Below, in pieces: positions 1-6,910 of a DNA stretch of 16,596 nucleotides (position 1 is its first letter; each line of letters begins with the position of its first letter). The notes beneath the pieces are model-generated. The model saw only the letters and a program-made list of their open reading frames with translations. It was not told where the DNA came from and searched no databases. A program made the position numbers and the translations under genes. The stretch is from DATAVB01 sp040414495. GTDB taxonomy: Bacteria > Actinomycetota > Actinomycetes > Mycobacteriales > QHCD01. Location of the stretch: positions 1 to 16,596 of the forward strand of contig JBEDUI010000260.1 of NCBI GenBank assembly GCA_040414495.1. The letters are read 5' to 3'.

Positions 1-78
1 CTCGTCGGCGCCGTACCTACAGTGCCAGCCATCCATTGCATTGCAAGAGACGTCAGCCGGCGATGCTGGCGGTACGGA

Positions 79-94
79 TGTTTCACGTGAAACA
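79..94. other. parS: parS site, perfect palindrome
   Basis: The 16-mer TGTTTCACGTGAAACA is the bacterial parS consensus, bound by ParB as the nucleation and CTP-dependent loading site. It lies in non-coding DNA about 550 bp beyond the parB stop codon. Confidence 0.95.
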
Positions 95-210
95 TGAACC
101 ATCCCGCCGGGTGCCGTTCCTGGCATCCAAACCCTGGACTGGTTCCGGGCACTCCGCACCTATCGCATTGACAATCGAGCCACCTGGCCCAGGCCGCCTG
201 GCGTTGCCGA

Positions 211-226
211 TGCTTCACGTGAAACA
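211..226. other. parS: parS site with one mismatch
   Basis: TGCTTCACGTGAAACA differs from the consensus only at the third base (C for T). One half-site is perfect. It is probably still bound by ParB, perhaps more weakly. It lies 132 bp from the preceding perfect site. Confidence 0.85.
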
Positions 227-577
227 TCGACGCGCACCAGTCGCGGCCCCGGTCGTCACATTCCGAACCTCGACTGCTCGACGCAGTCTGGATCTGTCGC
301 GTCGGCAGGCAACCTGCATGGATCGTCACTAACGCTCGCTCACGCAATCCGGCCATTGCTTGTCGCGCCCGCAGCTACCCTCGCCGCCAGCTCGCTCATC
401 GACCTGAGACTGCGGCACCGGTCTTCTCCCACGGCGTGTACGACGATGCTGACTGTCCATTCTTTGTCAGCCCGCCATCGAGGTGATGTGCGTGGAGGCC
501 AGCGTCAATGTCGCTGGCGGACTGCGCGGGATGCTGGGCCTAGACCAACGTCCACTTCGCATCAAGACACAAAGAAC

Positions 578-620
578 GGGGCCCAGTCACCGGGAGAGTC
601 TCCCGTGATGGCTGGGCCCC
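578..620 (-). terminator. Intrinsic terminator of parB
   Basis: A GC-rich inverted repeat pairs GGGGCCCAG (578-586) with CTGGGCCCC (612-620), and an inner stem pairs 591-595 with 601-605. On the minus strand it follows the parB stop by about 24 bp. It is followed by a U-rich stretch (minus-strand reading of 563-577, TTCTTTGTGTCTTGA). This is the expected form of a Rho-independent terminator ending the rsmG-parA-parB transcripts. Confidence 0.8.
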
Positions 621-643
621 GCGTATGCGTTGACCAGGTCGAG

Positions 644-1633
644 TCAGCCCTCGGCGCCGTTTCCGCCTTCGGTGTTAGCCGACGACTTGGACACCGTCGG
701 AGCCATCAGCGCGACGATGCGCTCCAGGTCGTCGACCGAAGCGAACTCGACAACGATCCGCCCCTTGCGGCGACCCAACTCCACCTTCACCCGGGTGTCG
801 AACGTGTCCGAGAGCTTCTCGGCCAGGTCCTCCGCGCCGGGGGCGGTGATCCGTCGAGCCGGCGCCTTGCGGGTCTTACGGACGCGCGGCCCGACCGCAA
901 TGAGCTCTTCGGTCGCCCGGACCGAGAGCCCTTCGGCGACGATCCGGGACGCCAGCTCATCCTGAGCGTCGGAGTCCTCCATACCGAGCAGCGCCCGCGC
1001 GTGGCCGGCGGACAGAACGCCGGCGGCGACCCTGCGTTGCACCGCGACCGGCAGGTTCAGAAGCCGGATCGTATTGGTGACCTGCGAGCGGCTACGGCCG
1101 ATGCGGCCGGCAAGTTGCTCGTGGGTGGTGCCGAACTCCTCCAGCAATTGCTGGTACGCGGCGGCCTCTTCCAGCGGGTTCAGTTGCTGGCGGTGCAGGT
1201 TTTCCAGGAGCGCGTCGCGCAGCATCGCGTCATCAGTGGTGTCCCGGACGATCGCCGGGATCACCTCGAGCCCGACCTCACGGGAAGCCCGCCACCGACG
1301 CTCGCCCATGACCAGTTCGTAGCGATCGGCCTCGAGCTTGCGGACCACGATCGGCTGCAGCAGACCGAAGGCGGAGATTGACGTCTTCAGCTCGGCGAGG
1401 GCTTCCTCGTCGAAGTTCTGGCGAGGCTGCTTCGGGTTCGGCGTGATCTGCTCGATCGGCACCTGCTCGAACGACGCACCGGGCACCGGCGCCGGTCGCG
1501 GCTCCTGTTGCTCGCCGATGATGGCGTCCAGCGCCGCACCCGAAGACGGCGTGGACGTGGTCGGGATCAGGGCCCCGAGACCCCTACCAAGACCACCGCG
1601 GCGGCCATTCGTCTTACCCTGCGCACTCGTCAT
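644..1633 (-). CDS. parB: Chromosome partitioning protein ParB (Spo0J family)
   Basis: ParB is the CTPase clamp that loads at parS, spreads along DNA, and is moved by ParA to segregate the origin region. The 329-aa product has the conserved N-terminal ParA-contact motif GLGRGLGALIP (14-24). The CTP-binding domain carries GERRWRA (110-116) and ENLHRQQLNPLEEA (144-157). A helix-turn-helix for parS recognition lies at about 171-193 (HEQLAGRIGRSRSQVTNTIR). A C-terminal dimerisation domain covers about 265-312, followed by a short polar tail. Length is normal for the family. It starts 21 bp after the parA stop, so it is almost certainly co-transcribed with parA. The ATG at 1633 has GGAG close upstream, which is tight, with AGG a little further out. 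Confidence 0.97.
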   Translation of the reverse strand: MTSAQGKTNGRRGGLGRGLGALIPTTSTPSSGAALDAIIGEQQEPRPAPVPGASFEQVPIEQITPNPKQPRQNFDEEALAELKTSISAFGLLQPIVVRKLEADRYELVMGERRWRASREVGLEVIPAIVRDTTDDAMLRDALLENLHRQQLNPLEEAAAYQQLLEEFGTTHEQLAGRIGRSRSQVTNTIRLLNLPVAVQRRVAAGVLSAGHARALLGMEDSDAQDELASRIVAEGLSVRATEELIAVGPRVRKTRKAPARRITAPGAEDLAEKLSDTFDTRVKVELGRRKGRIVVEFASVDDLERIVALMAPTVSKSSANTEGGNGAEG

Positions 1634-1654
1634 GGCTCCAACCTATTCCGCTGC

Positions 1655-3280
1655 TTACACATCGCCGTTCGCGCCCCGTTGCGCCAGTTCTTCCGCTGCA
1701 TCGAGGTAACTCAACGCGCCCCGCGAGCCCGGATCGTAGGTAATGACCGACTGACCAAAGCCCGGCGCCTCCGAAACCCGGACGCTACGCGGGATGACGG
1801 AACGCAGTACCCGCTCGCCGAAGTGGTCACGAACCTCGGCGGCGACCTGGTCGGCGAGTTTGGTGCGGCCGTCGTACATCGTCAGCAGGATCGTCGAGAC
1901 GTGCAGGCGCGGATTGAGGTGCGCGGTCACGAGCTCGATGTTGTTCAGGAGCTGTCCGAGCCCTTCGAGCGCGTAGTACTCGCATTGGATCGGAATCAGG
2001 ACCTCGGTGGCAGCGACAAAGGCGTTGATGGTCAGCAAGCCAAGCGACGGAGGACAGTCGATGAGGACATAGTCGATCTCTTCGCTGTACGCCGAGATCG
2101 CCGCCTGCAGTCGGGACTCACGCCTTTCCATCGATACGAGCTCGATCTCCGAGCCGGCCAGGTCGATCGTCGCCGGAGCGCAGCGCAGCAGCGGGCTCAC
2201 CTCGACCGGCACCACCACTTCGTCCAGCGGACGCTCGTCGACCAGCACGTCGTAGATGGATGGCGTCCCCTGCTGGTGATCGACTCCCAATCCGGTACTG
2301 GCGTTGCCCTGCGGGTCGAGGTCGATCACCAGAACGCGTACGCCGTGCAGGCCGAGGGCAACCGCCAGGTTCACGGTCGAGGTCGTCTTTCCGACCCCGC
2401 CCTTCTGATTGGCGATGGTCATGATCCGAGGCTGCTTCGGTCGCGGCAATTGCCTGGTGCCGGACGGATTCAGAACGTGGACGGCGCGGGCTGCTTCTTG
2501 AGCGATTGGCGTGTCGGCCAATGTTTCACGTGAAACCTCTTCGGGCGACGGGTCGCCCACACCCAACGGGTCGGCCGGATCCACCGCCTCCGGCGCCACG
2601 GTCGCAGACGCGGTCACTGTTGTTTCACGTGAAACATCGGACGGGTCGCCTGGCACGGCGTCAACTGCCTCGTCCTGCCGAACCGGAACCGACCACGCGG
2701 CAGCCCGCACATCCGTCGCAACGACCGTCGTGCCGGCGACGCTCAGCGGGTCGGCCGGCTTCGCTTCGTCCGATGTTTCACGTGAAACAGCCGACGCAGC
2801 TGGCGACGAGCCATCCGACTCGGCGATGTCATCCGCTTCCGATACGACCGGGGCAGCTTCCTCGGGCGCGTCGACCACAGCCGACGCTTCTACCGGCTCC
2901 GACACGGAGACCGACTCGGAAGTTGGACCAGGCAAGGGCGCCGGAACGGAAGCGGGTACAGCACCCGCCCCCGGCCTGGGACTCACGTCAGGTCGAGGCA
3001 CTGGTCTGGGGCCCGGAACCGCGGCCGGCGCTACGCCGTTGGCCAGACCCTCTTCGACGCCTTCCGTCGATTCCGTGCCCGGTGTTTCACGTGAAACATC
3101 GTCCTTGACCGAGGCGCTTACCGACCGCCGCCAAATCCGAGCCGCGGACTCGCGGCTCCGACCCGACCGCCCGTCGGCCGGCCAACCTACCTGCTCGTTA
3201 GCCATCGGGTGCCCCGACTGTGCGCTGCCATTACGTGGCCAGCCGACCGCGGTCGTTATCGCCGCGCGCCGCTCACCCAT
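1655..3280 (-). CDS. parA: ParA partition ATPase with long parS-encoding N-terminal extension
   Basis: ParA is the Walker-type ATPase that binds the nucleoid and pulls ParB-parS complexes apart. The 541-aa protein has a normal core at about 285-541: deviant Walker A KGGVGKTT (293-300), DLDPQGNAS (320-328), and Walker B region YVLIDCPPSLG (404-414). Residues 1-285 are unusual: basic at first, then Pro-, Ala-, Asp- and Ser-rich and probably disordered. VSRET occurs four times (62-66, 165-169, 216-220, 249-253), each the translation of a parS site. PADPL (175-179, 235-239) and GDPS (211-214, 242-245) also recur. The ATG at 3280 is favoured by GGGAGG eight bases upstream. An internal ATG at 3205 has a weaker site. 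An unextended start near MTIANQKGG (287) would give the usual size. It lies 26 bp after rsmG and 21 bp before parB. Confidence 0.95.
   Translation of the reverse strand: MGERRAAITTAVGWPRNGSAQSGHPMANEQVGWPADGRSGRSRESAARIWRRSVSASVKDDVSRETPGTESTEGVEEGLANGVAPAAVPGPRPVPRPDVSPRPGAGAVPASVPAPLPGPTSESVSVSEPVEASAVVDAPEEAAPVVSEADDIAESDGSSPAASAVSRETSDEAKPADPLSVAGTTVVATDVRAAAWSVPVRQDEAVDAVPGDPSDVSRETTVTASATVAPEAVDPADPLGVGDPSPEEVSRETLADTPIAQEAARAVHVLNPSGTRQLPRPKQPRIMTIANQKGGVGKTTSTVNLAVALGLHGVRVLVIDLDPQGNASTGLGVDHQQGTPSIYDVLVDERPLDEVVVPVEVSPLLRCAPATIDLAGSEIELVSMERRESRLQAAISAYSEEIDYVLIDCPPSLGLLTINAFVAATEVLIPIQCEYYALEGLGQLLNNIELVTAHLNPRLHVSTILLTMYDGRTKLADQVAAEVRDHFGERVLRSVIPRSVRVSEAPGFGQSVITYDPGSRGALSYLDAAEELAQRGANGDV
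2522..2537. other. parS: parS site inside parA, one mismatch
   Basis: TGTTTCACGTGAAACC matches the consensus except for the last base. It encodes VSRET at ParA residues 249-253. It is the intragenic copy closest to the ATPase core. Confidence 0.88.
2621..2636. other. parS: parS site inside parA, perfect
   Basis: TGTTTCACGTGAAACA, encoding VSRET at ParA residues 216-220. It starts 99 bp from the previous intragenic site. Confidence 0.94.
2774..2789. other. parS: parS site inside parA, perfect
   Basis: TGTTTCACGTGAAACA, encoding VSRET at ParA residues 165-169. It starts 153 bp from the previous intragenic site. Confidence 0.94.
3083..3098. other. parS: parS site inside parA, perfect
   Basis: TGTTTCACGTGAAACA, encoding VSRET at ParA residues 62-66. 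It starts 309 bp from the previous intragenic site and lies about 180 bp inside the parA start. Confidence 0.94.
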
Positions 3281-3306
3281 GACCTCGTCCTCCCTTGACC
3301 CCTTGG

Positions 3307-3978
3307 TCAGCCGACCTCAATGTCGACCACGATCGTCTCCGGACGCACAATGCCTGTGCCGCACTGACGAATTACGACCTCGCTGGCACCGTACCGGCCC
3401 AATACCTTTCGATGCCGCGCTACCTCGTCCGACGCGCTGGCGCCTTTGATGGCTAGCAAATGACCTCTGCCCCGCAACACCGGCAGGCACCAACGAGCCA
3501 GCCGATCAAGCGGCGCGACCGCCCGTGCGGTCACCACATCGATGTCACCCAACACTCGGCGAGTGACATCCTCCTCCACCCGGCCCTGCCGTACCTCAAC
3601 GTGCGGCAGTGCCAATGTACGAATGCATTCTGACAGGAATTCGACCCGACGAGCTTGCGCATCCAACAGCGTGATTTCCAGATCGGGCCGTACCAACGCC
3701 AAAACCAAGCCTGGCAACCCGGCTCCGCTGCCTACGTCGAGCACTCGACTATCCAGCGGAATCAGATCGGCTATCACTGCGCAATTCAGAATATGCCTGT
3801 CCCACAGGCGATCCACTTCACGCGGGCCGATTACGCCTCGGAGCACGCCCTGTGCACCAAGAAAATCCGCGTACCACTCGGCGGCCGGCAATCGCGAGCC
3901 GAAAACCTGCCCCGCCGCCGCCGGCACTCCGGCCGACGAGGCGCCATCCTTCCCTGTCCCCGTCCCGCCGGTATTCAT
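3307..3978 (-). CDS. rsmG: 16S rRNA (guanine-527-N7) methyltransferase RsmG (GidB)
   Basis: RsmG uses S-adenosylmethionine to methylate G527 of 16S rRNA in the 530 loop. Loss of this enzyme gives low-level streptomycin resistance in other bacteria (family knowledge). The 223-aa product has the SAM-binding motif VLDVGSGAGLPG (79-90), preceded by WDRHILNC (59-66), and LLDAQARRVEFL (104-115). TARAVAPLDRL (150-160) is typical of the family. I chose the ATG at 3978 because GTGGAG lies nine bases upstream. A GTG at 3993 and the open frame to 4074 would run into the terminator and jag, and they lack a ribosome binding site. A strong terminator lies just upstream, so its transcription source is unclear. 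parA follows after 26 bp. Confidence 0.94.
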   Translation of the reverse strand: MNTGGTGTGKDGASSAGVPAAAGQVFGSRLPAAEWYADFLGAQGVLRGVIGPREVDRLWDRHILNCAVIADLIPLDSRVLDVGSGAGLPGLVLALVRPDLEITLLDAQARRVEFLSECIRTLALPHVEVRQGRVEEDVTRRVLGDIDVVTARAVAPLDRLARWCLPVLRGRGHLLAIKGASASDEVARHRKVLGRYGASEVVIRQCGTGIVRPETIVVDIEVG

Positions 3979-4011
3979 GTTGCCGAGCTCCACAAGAAAA
4001 AGATCGAAAGA

Positions 4012-4042
4012 AGGGCCCGGACGCGTGCAGCGTCCGGGCCCT
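4012..4042 (-). terminator. Strong intrinsic terminator between jag and rsmG
   Basis: A perfect 13-bp stem pairs 4012-4024 (AGGGCCCGGACGC) with 4030-4042, around a five-base loop. On the minus strand it is followed by a T-rich stretch (CTTTCGATCTTTTTCTTG, 3993-4010). The hairpin lies within 10 bp downstream of the jag stop codon and about 33 bp upstream of the rsmG start. It should end the rpmH-rnpA-yidD-yidC-jag transcript. Confidence 0.88.
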
Positions 4043-4051
4043 AGGGGAGTG

Positions 4052-4693
4052 TCAGTTTGCGGGCGACACAACAACCCGGCGTTGCGGCTCTTCGCCCTCG
4101 GACTCGCTGCTCACGCCCTTGATCGCGGCGATCGCGTCGTGTACGACCTTGCGCTCGAACGCGTTCATCGGCACCAGGCTGCGGGCCGTCTGTTCATTGG
4201 CTACCTCGTCCGCGGTCCGCCGGGCCAACTCGGTCAGTTCGGCTCGTCGTCCGGCCCGGTACCCGCCGATGTCCAGCATCAACCGACTCCGTACGCCAGT
4301 CTGCTGCTGCACCGCCAGCCGAGTCAGCTCCTGCAACGCATCGAGCGTGACGCCGCGTGGACCTACCAGCGGCTTGAGCTCCTTGCCACCGACGATCGCC
4401 ACCATCGCCCGGCCGTTCTCGACGTCCAGGTCGATGTCGCCGTCGTAGTCCACGATGTCGAGCAACCGCTCCAGGTAGTCACCCGCGATGTCGCCTTCCC
4501 GAACGAGCAGCGACACCGTGTCGCCGTCCTCGGAGCTAGGCGAGTCGGACCCGGCATCCGAGTCCGACACCGGGTCGGCCGCGATGTCCTCGATCCGCTC
4601 ATCGTTCTGTTCGGTCAGCACCGACGCAGCCGTCGCGTCGTCCACGTTCTCTTCCGCCTGCTGGCTCTCGGACACTGTTCTCTCCGGCTTCAT
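4052..4693 (-). CDS. jag: Jag/KhpB-type RNA-binding protein (KH and R3H domains)
   Basis: Jag (KhpB) proteins bind RNA and, in Firmicutes, act with KhpA on cell elongation and small-RNA control. The role in Actinomycetes is less clear. The 213-aa protein has an acidic, low-complexity N-terminus (1-58) rather than the Jag-N domain of Firmicutes. A type II KH domain follows (about 61-143) with the GPRG loop at 111-114. An R3H domain occupies about 150-210, including LVPMNAFERKVVHDAI (173-188) and SESEGEEPQRRVVV (196-209). It lies 92 bp after yidC, the usual neighbour. The ATG at 4693 has no clear ribosome binding site. An 8-bp hairpin (4701-4719) sits immediately upstream and could limit initiation. 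Confidence 0.93.
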   Translation of the reverse strand: MKPERTVSESQQAEENVDDATAASVLTEQNDERIEDIAADPVSDSDAGSDSPSSEDGDTVSLLVREGDIAGDYLERLLDIVDYDGDIDLDVENGRAMVAIVGGKELKPLVGPRGVTLDALQELTRLAVQQQTGVRSRLMLDIGGYRAGRRAELTELARRTADEVANEQTARSLVPMNAFERKVVHDAIAAIKGVSSESEGEEPQRRVVVSPAN

Positions 4694-4700
4694 TGGTGGT

Positions 4701-4719
4701 GATCCGACGGCGTCGGATC
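4701..4719 (-). other. Hairpin immediately upstream of jag start
   Basis: GATCCGAC (4701-4708) pairs perfectly with GTCGGATC (4712-4719) around a three-base loop. In the minus-strand RNA it ends seven bases before the jag ATG, where a ribosome binding site would sit. It may affect jag translation; this is inference from position only. Confidence 0.45.
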
Positions 4720-4758
4720 GACGTTGTCACATCTCGATACGGCACTACCGACGTGGTC

Positions 4759-4778
4759 CGCGGAGCCGGTGCTCCGCG
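4759..4778 (-). other. GC-rich hairpin between yidC and jag
   Basis: CGCGGAGC (4759-4766) pairs perfectly with GCTCCGCG (4771-4778) around CGGT. It lies just after the yidC stop. No U-tract follows in the direction of transcription, so it looks like an intercistronic processing or stabilising hairpin rather than a classical terminator. A U-less actinobacterial terminator is possible. Confidence 0.4.
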
Positions 4779-4785
4779 CGCATCG

Positions 4786-5868
4786 TCAGCGACGTTTCTT
4801 CTTTCGCTGTTGCGAACTGCGCTGCTGGGAGCCACCGCTGCGTGCCGGTCGCTTGGGCTGCTGTTGCGGCCGTCGCGCATTGCCGGGCCCGCTCACCGGT
4901 CGGCTCACCTGCCGGGGTGCGTCACCGGCCTCGGCGACTGCCGGTTCGATCCGCGGCGTCGGCTTCGGGGTCGGCTGCTGCTGCCCTGGACGCGGCCTGG
5001 TGTTCTTGGCCTGGGTCGGCTTCTGACCCGGCTTCGGCGCCAGCGCCTTGGTGTCAACAACCGCGGCCTCGGCGGTCTCGGCGTCCTTCTGCGCGATGCG
5101 CTTGAAGATGTAGTACTGCTGGCCCATCGTCCAGATGTTGTTCGACACCCAGTAGATCAACACACCGAGCGGGAACGGGAAGACGATTCCGGTGAAGAGC
5201 AGACCGAACGGCAGGACGTACAACATGAACTTCTGGATCGTGGCCTGCTGGCCTTCCAGGTTGTTCTTGTTCCGCTGGTAGCTCTGCCACTGCGTGGTGA
5301 ATGTCGCCGCACAGGACAGCAGCAGCAACACAATGATCACGATGCGGGTCGACGTCGCATCGGCGCCGAGCGCATGCAATGTCGCCGAGGAGCTCCGGAA
5401 CGACGCCGGCAGCGGTGCGCCCAGGATCTTCGCGTGCACCGCGCTGTCGAACTTCTCCTGCGACCAGCCGTACAGCGTTGGATTGTTGTTCGGCTGCAGG
5501 TGTCGCAGTACGTGGTACAGCGAGATGAAGACCGGAGTCTGGGCGATCAACGGGAGACAGCCGCCGAGCGGGTTGACCCCGGCCTCGCGCTGAACCTCCA
5601 TCATTGCCCGGGTTTGGGCCTGTTTGTCGTCCTTGTACTTAGCTCGTACGGCGGCGATCTTCGGCTGCAGCTTCTGCATCGCCTGCATCGAGTGGACTTG
5701 CTTGACGAACAACGGGAACAGGATCAACCGGAGCGTGACGACCAGGAAGACGATCGACAGCACCCAGGTCCAACCGTTGCCGGCGGGCATGAACAGCGAA
5801 AAGAAGTCGTGCCACCGCAGCAGCACCCAAGAAATCGCCGTATATAGCCAATTCAGCACGTGTGGCAA
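4786..5868 (-). CDS. yidC: Membrane protein insertase YidC/Oxa1
   Basis: YidC inserts and folds inner-membrane proteins, alone or with SecYEG. The 360-aa product has the actinobacterial form without the large proteobacterial periplasmic domain. Membrane segments are visible at about 34-54, 105-122, 175-193 and 217-250. The groove arginine lies in VTLRLILFPLFVKQ (R47). The family signature region is VNPLGGCLPLIAQTPVFISLYHVLR (98-122). The tail from 258 on is Pro, Gln, Lys and Arg rich, ends in a basic cluster and is probably cytosolic and ribosome-facing. The TTG at 5868 has GGGAG seven bases upstream. A GTG at 5859 matches where relatives often begin, but its spacing to that site is about 16. 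The 5' end overlaps yidD. Confidence 0.95.
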   Translation of the reverse strand: MPHVLNWLYTAISWVLLRWHDFFSLFMPAGNGWTWVLSIVFLVVTLRLILFPLFVKQVHSMQAMQKLQPKIAAVRAKYKDDKQAQTRAMMEVQREAGVNPLGGCLPLIAQTPVFISLYHVLRHLQPNNNPTLYGWSQEKFDSAVHAKILGAPLPASFRSSSATLHALGADATSTRIVIIVLLLLSCAATFTTQWQSYQRNKNNLEGQQATIQKFMLYVLPFGLLFTGIVFPFPLGVLIYWVSNNIWTMGQQYYIFKRIAQKDAETAEAAVVDTKALAPKPGQKPTQAKNTRPRPGQQQPTPKPTPRIEPAVAEAGDAPRQVSRPVSGPGNARRPQQQPKRPARSGGSQQRSSQQRKKKRR

Positions 5869-6239
5869 CGCGGAGCTCCCGCCGGTGATGAAGGTACGGC
5901 GACGAGCTCCTGGCCGTCGCCCGGTCTGTCGGTCGCCTCGGTTCGGACTTCTCTACGGTCAACCCTCTCGGGGACCGGATCGTGCCCACCGCGGTGATAT
6001 GGATGGCAGCGCGAGAGCCGCCGGGCCGCGAGCCAACCGCCATGAAGTACGCCAAACCGTTCGATAGCGGTCATGGCGTAAACGCTGCAACTCGGGGTGA
6101 AGCGGCACGCCGGCGGTCGCATCGGCGAGATGTACCGGTGATAGAAGCGCAACGTCGTGATGATCGCGTGACCGACGATGCGGCCGACCCGGCGCCATGC
6201 GACGGCGACGACATGTGCCGCTGGCACGCGCGTACTCAT
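5853..6239 (-). CDS. yidD: Membrane protein insertion efficiency factor YidD
   Basis: YidD is a small membrane-associated protein that assists YidC-dependent insertion. The signature is clear: FYHRYISPMRPPACRFTPSC (32-51), then SVYAMTAIERFG (52-63) and RRLSRCHPYHRGGHDPVP (73-90). The cysteines of CRFTPSC and RCHP are present. The 128-aa length exceeds the common 70-90 aa because of a non-conserved hydrophilic tail (91-128). The ATG at 6239 overlaps the rnpA stop as ATGA, so translation is probably coupled. The end overlaps the yidC start by 16 bp. Confidence 0.94.
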   Translation of the reverse strand: MSTRVPAAHVVAVAWRRVGRIVGHAIITTLRFYHRYISPMRPPACRFTPSCSVYAMTAIERFGVLHGGWLAARRLSRCHPYHRGGHDPVPERVDRREVRTEATDRPGDGQELVAVPSSPAGAPRCHTC

Positions 6240-6616
6240 CGGGCCGCTCCGGTCAACTGGCCGGACAACCGGCGCAACACACCATCGAGATCGCGACCAA
6301 GCTCGGCCGAGGACCGCCCGGCCGCATCGGGCCGAGCCCGGACCACAACCCTGCTGCCGGCCGGCAATGTCTCGAGCCGATCCCGCATCAGGTGCCGAAG
6401 CTGGCGGGTCACCCGGTGCCGGTGCACCGAATTACCCACCTGCTTGCTCACGATGAACCCCACCTTGCTCAACTCACTGCCCGCTGACGTGTCCGACGCC
6501 GCATGGTCCGGCACCCATAAGTGCACCACCACCGTCGACCGGCCGGCACGCCGGCCACGTCGTACAACCTCAGCGAAATCGGTCCGACGACGCAGCCGAA
6601 CCGATTCGGGCAGCAT
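6236..6616 (-). CDS. rnpA: Ribonuclease P protein component
   Basis: RnpA is the protein subunit that helps the catalytic RNA mature tRNA 5' ends. The 126-aa basic protein begins MLPESVRLRRRTDFAEVVRRG, typical of the family. It carries the RNA-binding RNR-type motif at 52-76 (VGFIVSKQVGNSVHRHRV, then TRQLRHL), with His replacing Asn in the central RNR. This variant is familiar in actinobacteria. It follows rpmH by 14 bp with only a weak ribosome binding site, suggesting coupling to rpmH. It overlaps yidD by four bases. About 45 residues of the C-terminal half are poorly conserved, as usual. Confidence 0.95.
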   Translation of the reverse strand: MLPESVRLRRRTDFAEVVRRGRRAGRSTVVVHLWVPDHAASDTSAGSELSKVGFIVSKQVGNSVHRHRVTRQLRHLMRDRLETLPAGSRVVVRARPDAAGRSSAELGRDLDGVLRRLSGQLTGAAR

Positions 6617-6630
6617 GGTGACCGGCCGGG

Positions 6631-6768
6631 TCAGGCAGACAGCGCGCTGCGACCCTTGCTGCGGCGGCGAGCGAGGATCGCGCGGCCCGCACGGGTCCGC
6701 ATGCGGAGCCGGAAACCGTGGGTCTTGGCACGGCGACGGTTGTTCGGCTGGTACGTGCGCTTGCTCAC
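6631..6768 (-). CDS. rpmH: 50S ribosomal protein L34
   Basis: L34 is a small 23S rRNA-binding protein of the large subunit. The 45-aa product begins VSKRTYQPNNRRRAKTHGFR and is nearly all basic, as expected. The GTG start at 6768 is set by GGAGAG six bases upstream and by homology to the invariant KRTYQPN start. The open frame extends further upstream to 6912, but that part has no similarity and should not be annotated. It is the first gene of the leftward run. Confidence 0.97.
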   Translation of the reverse strand: MSKRTYQPNNRRRAKTHGFRLRMRTRAGRAILARRRSKGRSALSA

Positions 6769-6910
6769 GGCGGGCTCTCCAAAACGGGCGCGGGTGCGTC
6801 GACGGATTACTGGCTGCTCGCCACCGTGAGCTTCTGATCGGTGACCGTTCGTCTCAGCGGACGAGCAGATCGCGGGCACCCGACAGCCGTCGCGTGCCGG
6901 CGACCGTCCC

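Larger units (their letters stand above)
1..577. other. Gene-free stretch downstream of parB carrying two parS sites
   Basis: I see no convincing protein or RNA gene here. The open frames on the plus strand have no family resemblance and no good ribosome binding site. The recognisable content is two parS sites (79-94 and 211-226). A TTGACA hexamer at 168-173 has no matching -10 box. The stretch ends at the parB terminator. It may be a spacer whose main job is to carry centromere sites. Confidence 0.6.

Noticed and set aside
168..196. TTGACA hexamer as a promoter
   Set aside because: No -10 box at suitable spacing and no gene downstream.
36..332. 98-residue plus-strand open frame in which both parS sites read as HVKH
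   Set aside because: The HVKH peptides come from the parS palindromes themselves. There is no family resemblance, no good ribosome binding site, and the in-frame agreement of two sites is a one-in-three event.
356..1381. 341-residue plus-strand open frame antisense to parB
   Set aside because: It is an antisense shadow of the clearly recognisable parB gene, made possible by high GC content.
2511..3449. 312-residue Ser/Thr-rich plus-strand frame with VSRET-type repeats opposite parA
   Set aside because: Because parS is palindromic, the opposite strand gives the same peptide. The ParA frame continues into a true ATPase and has a good ribosome binding site, whereas this frame has neither.
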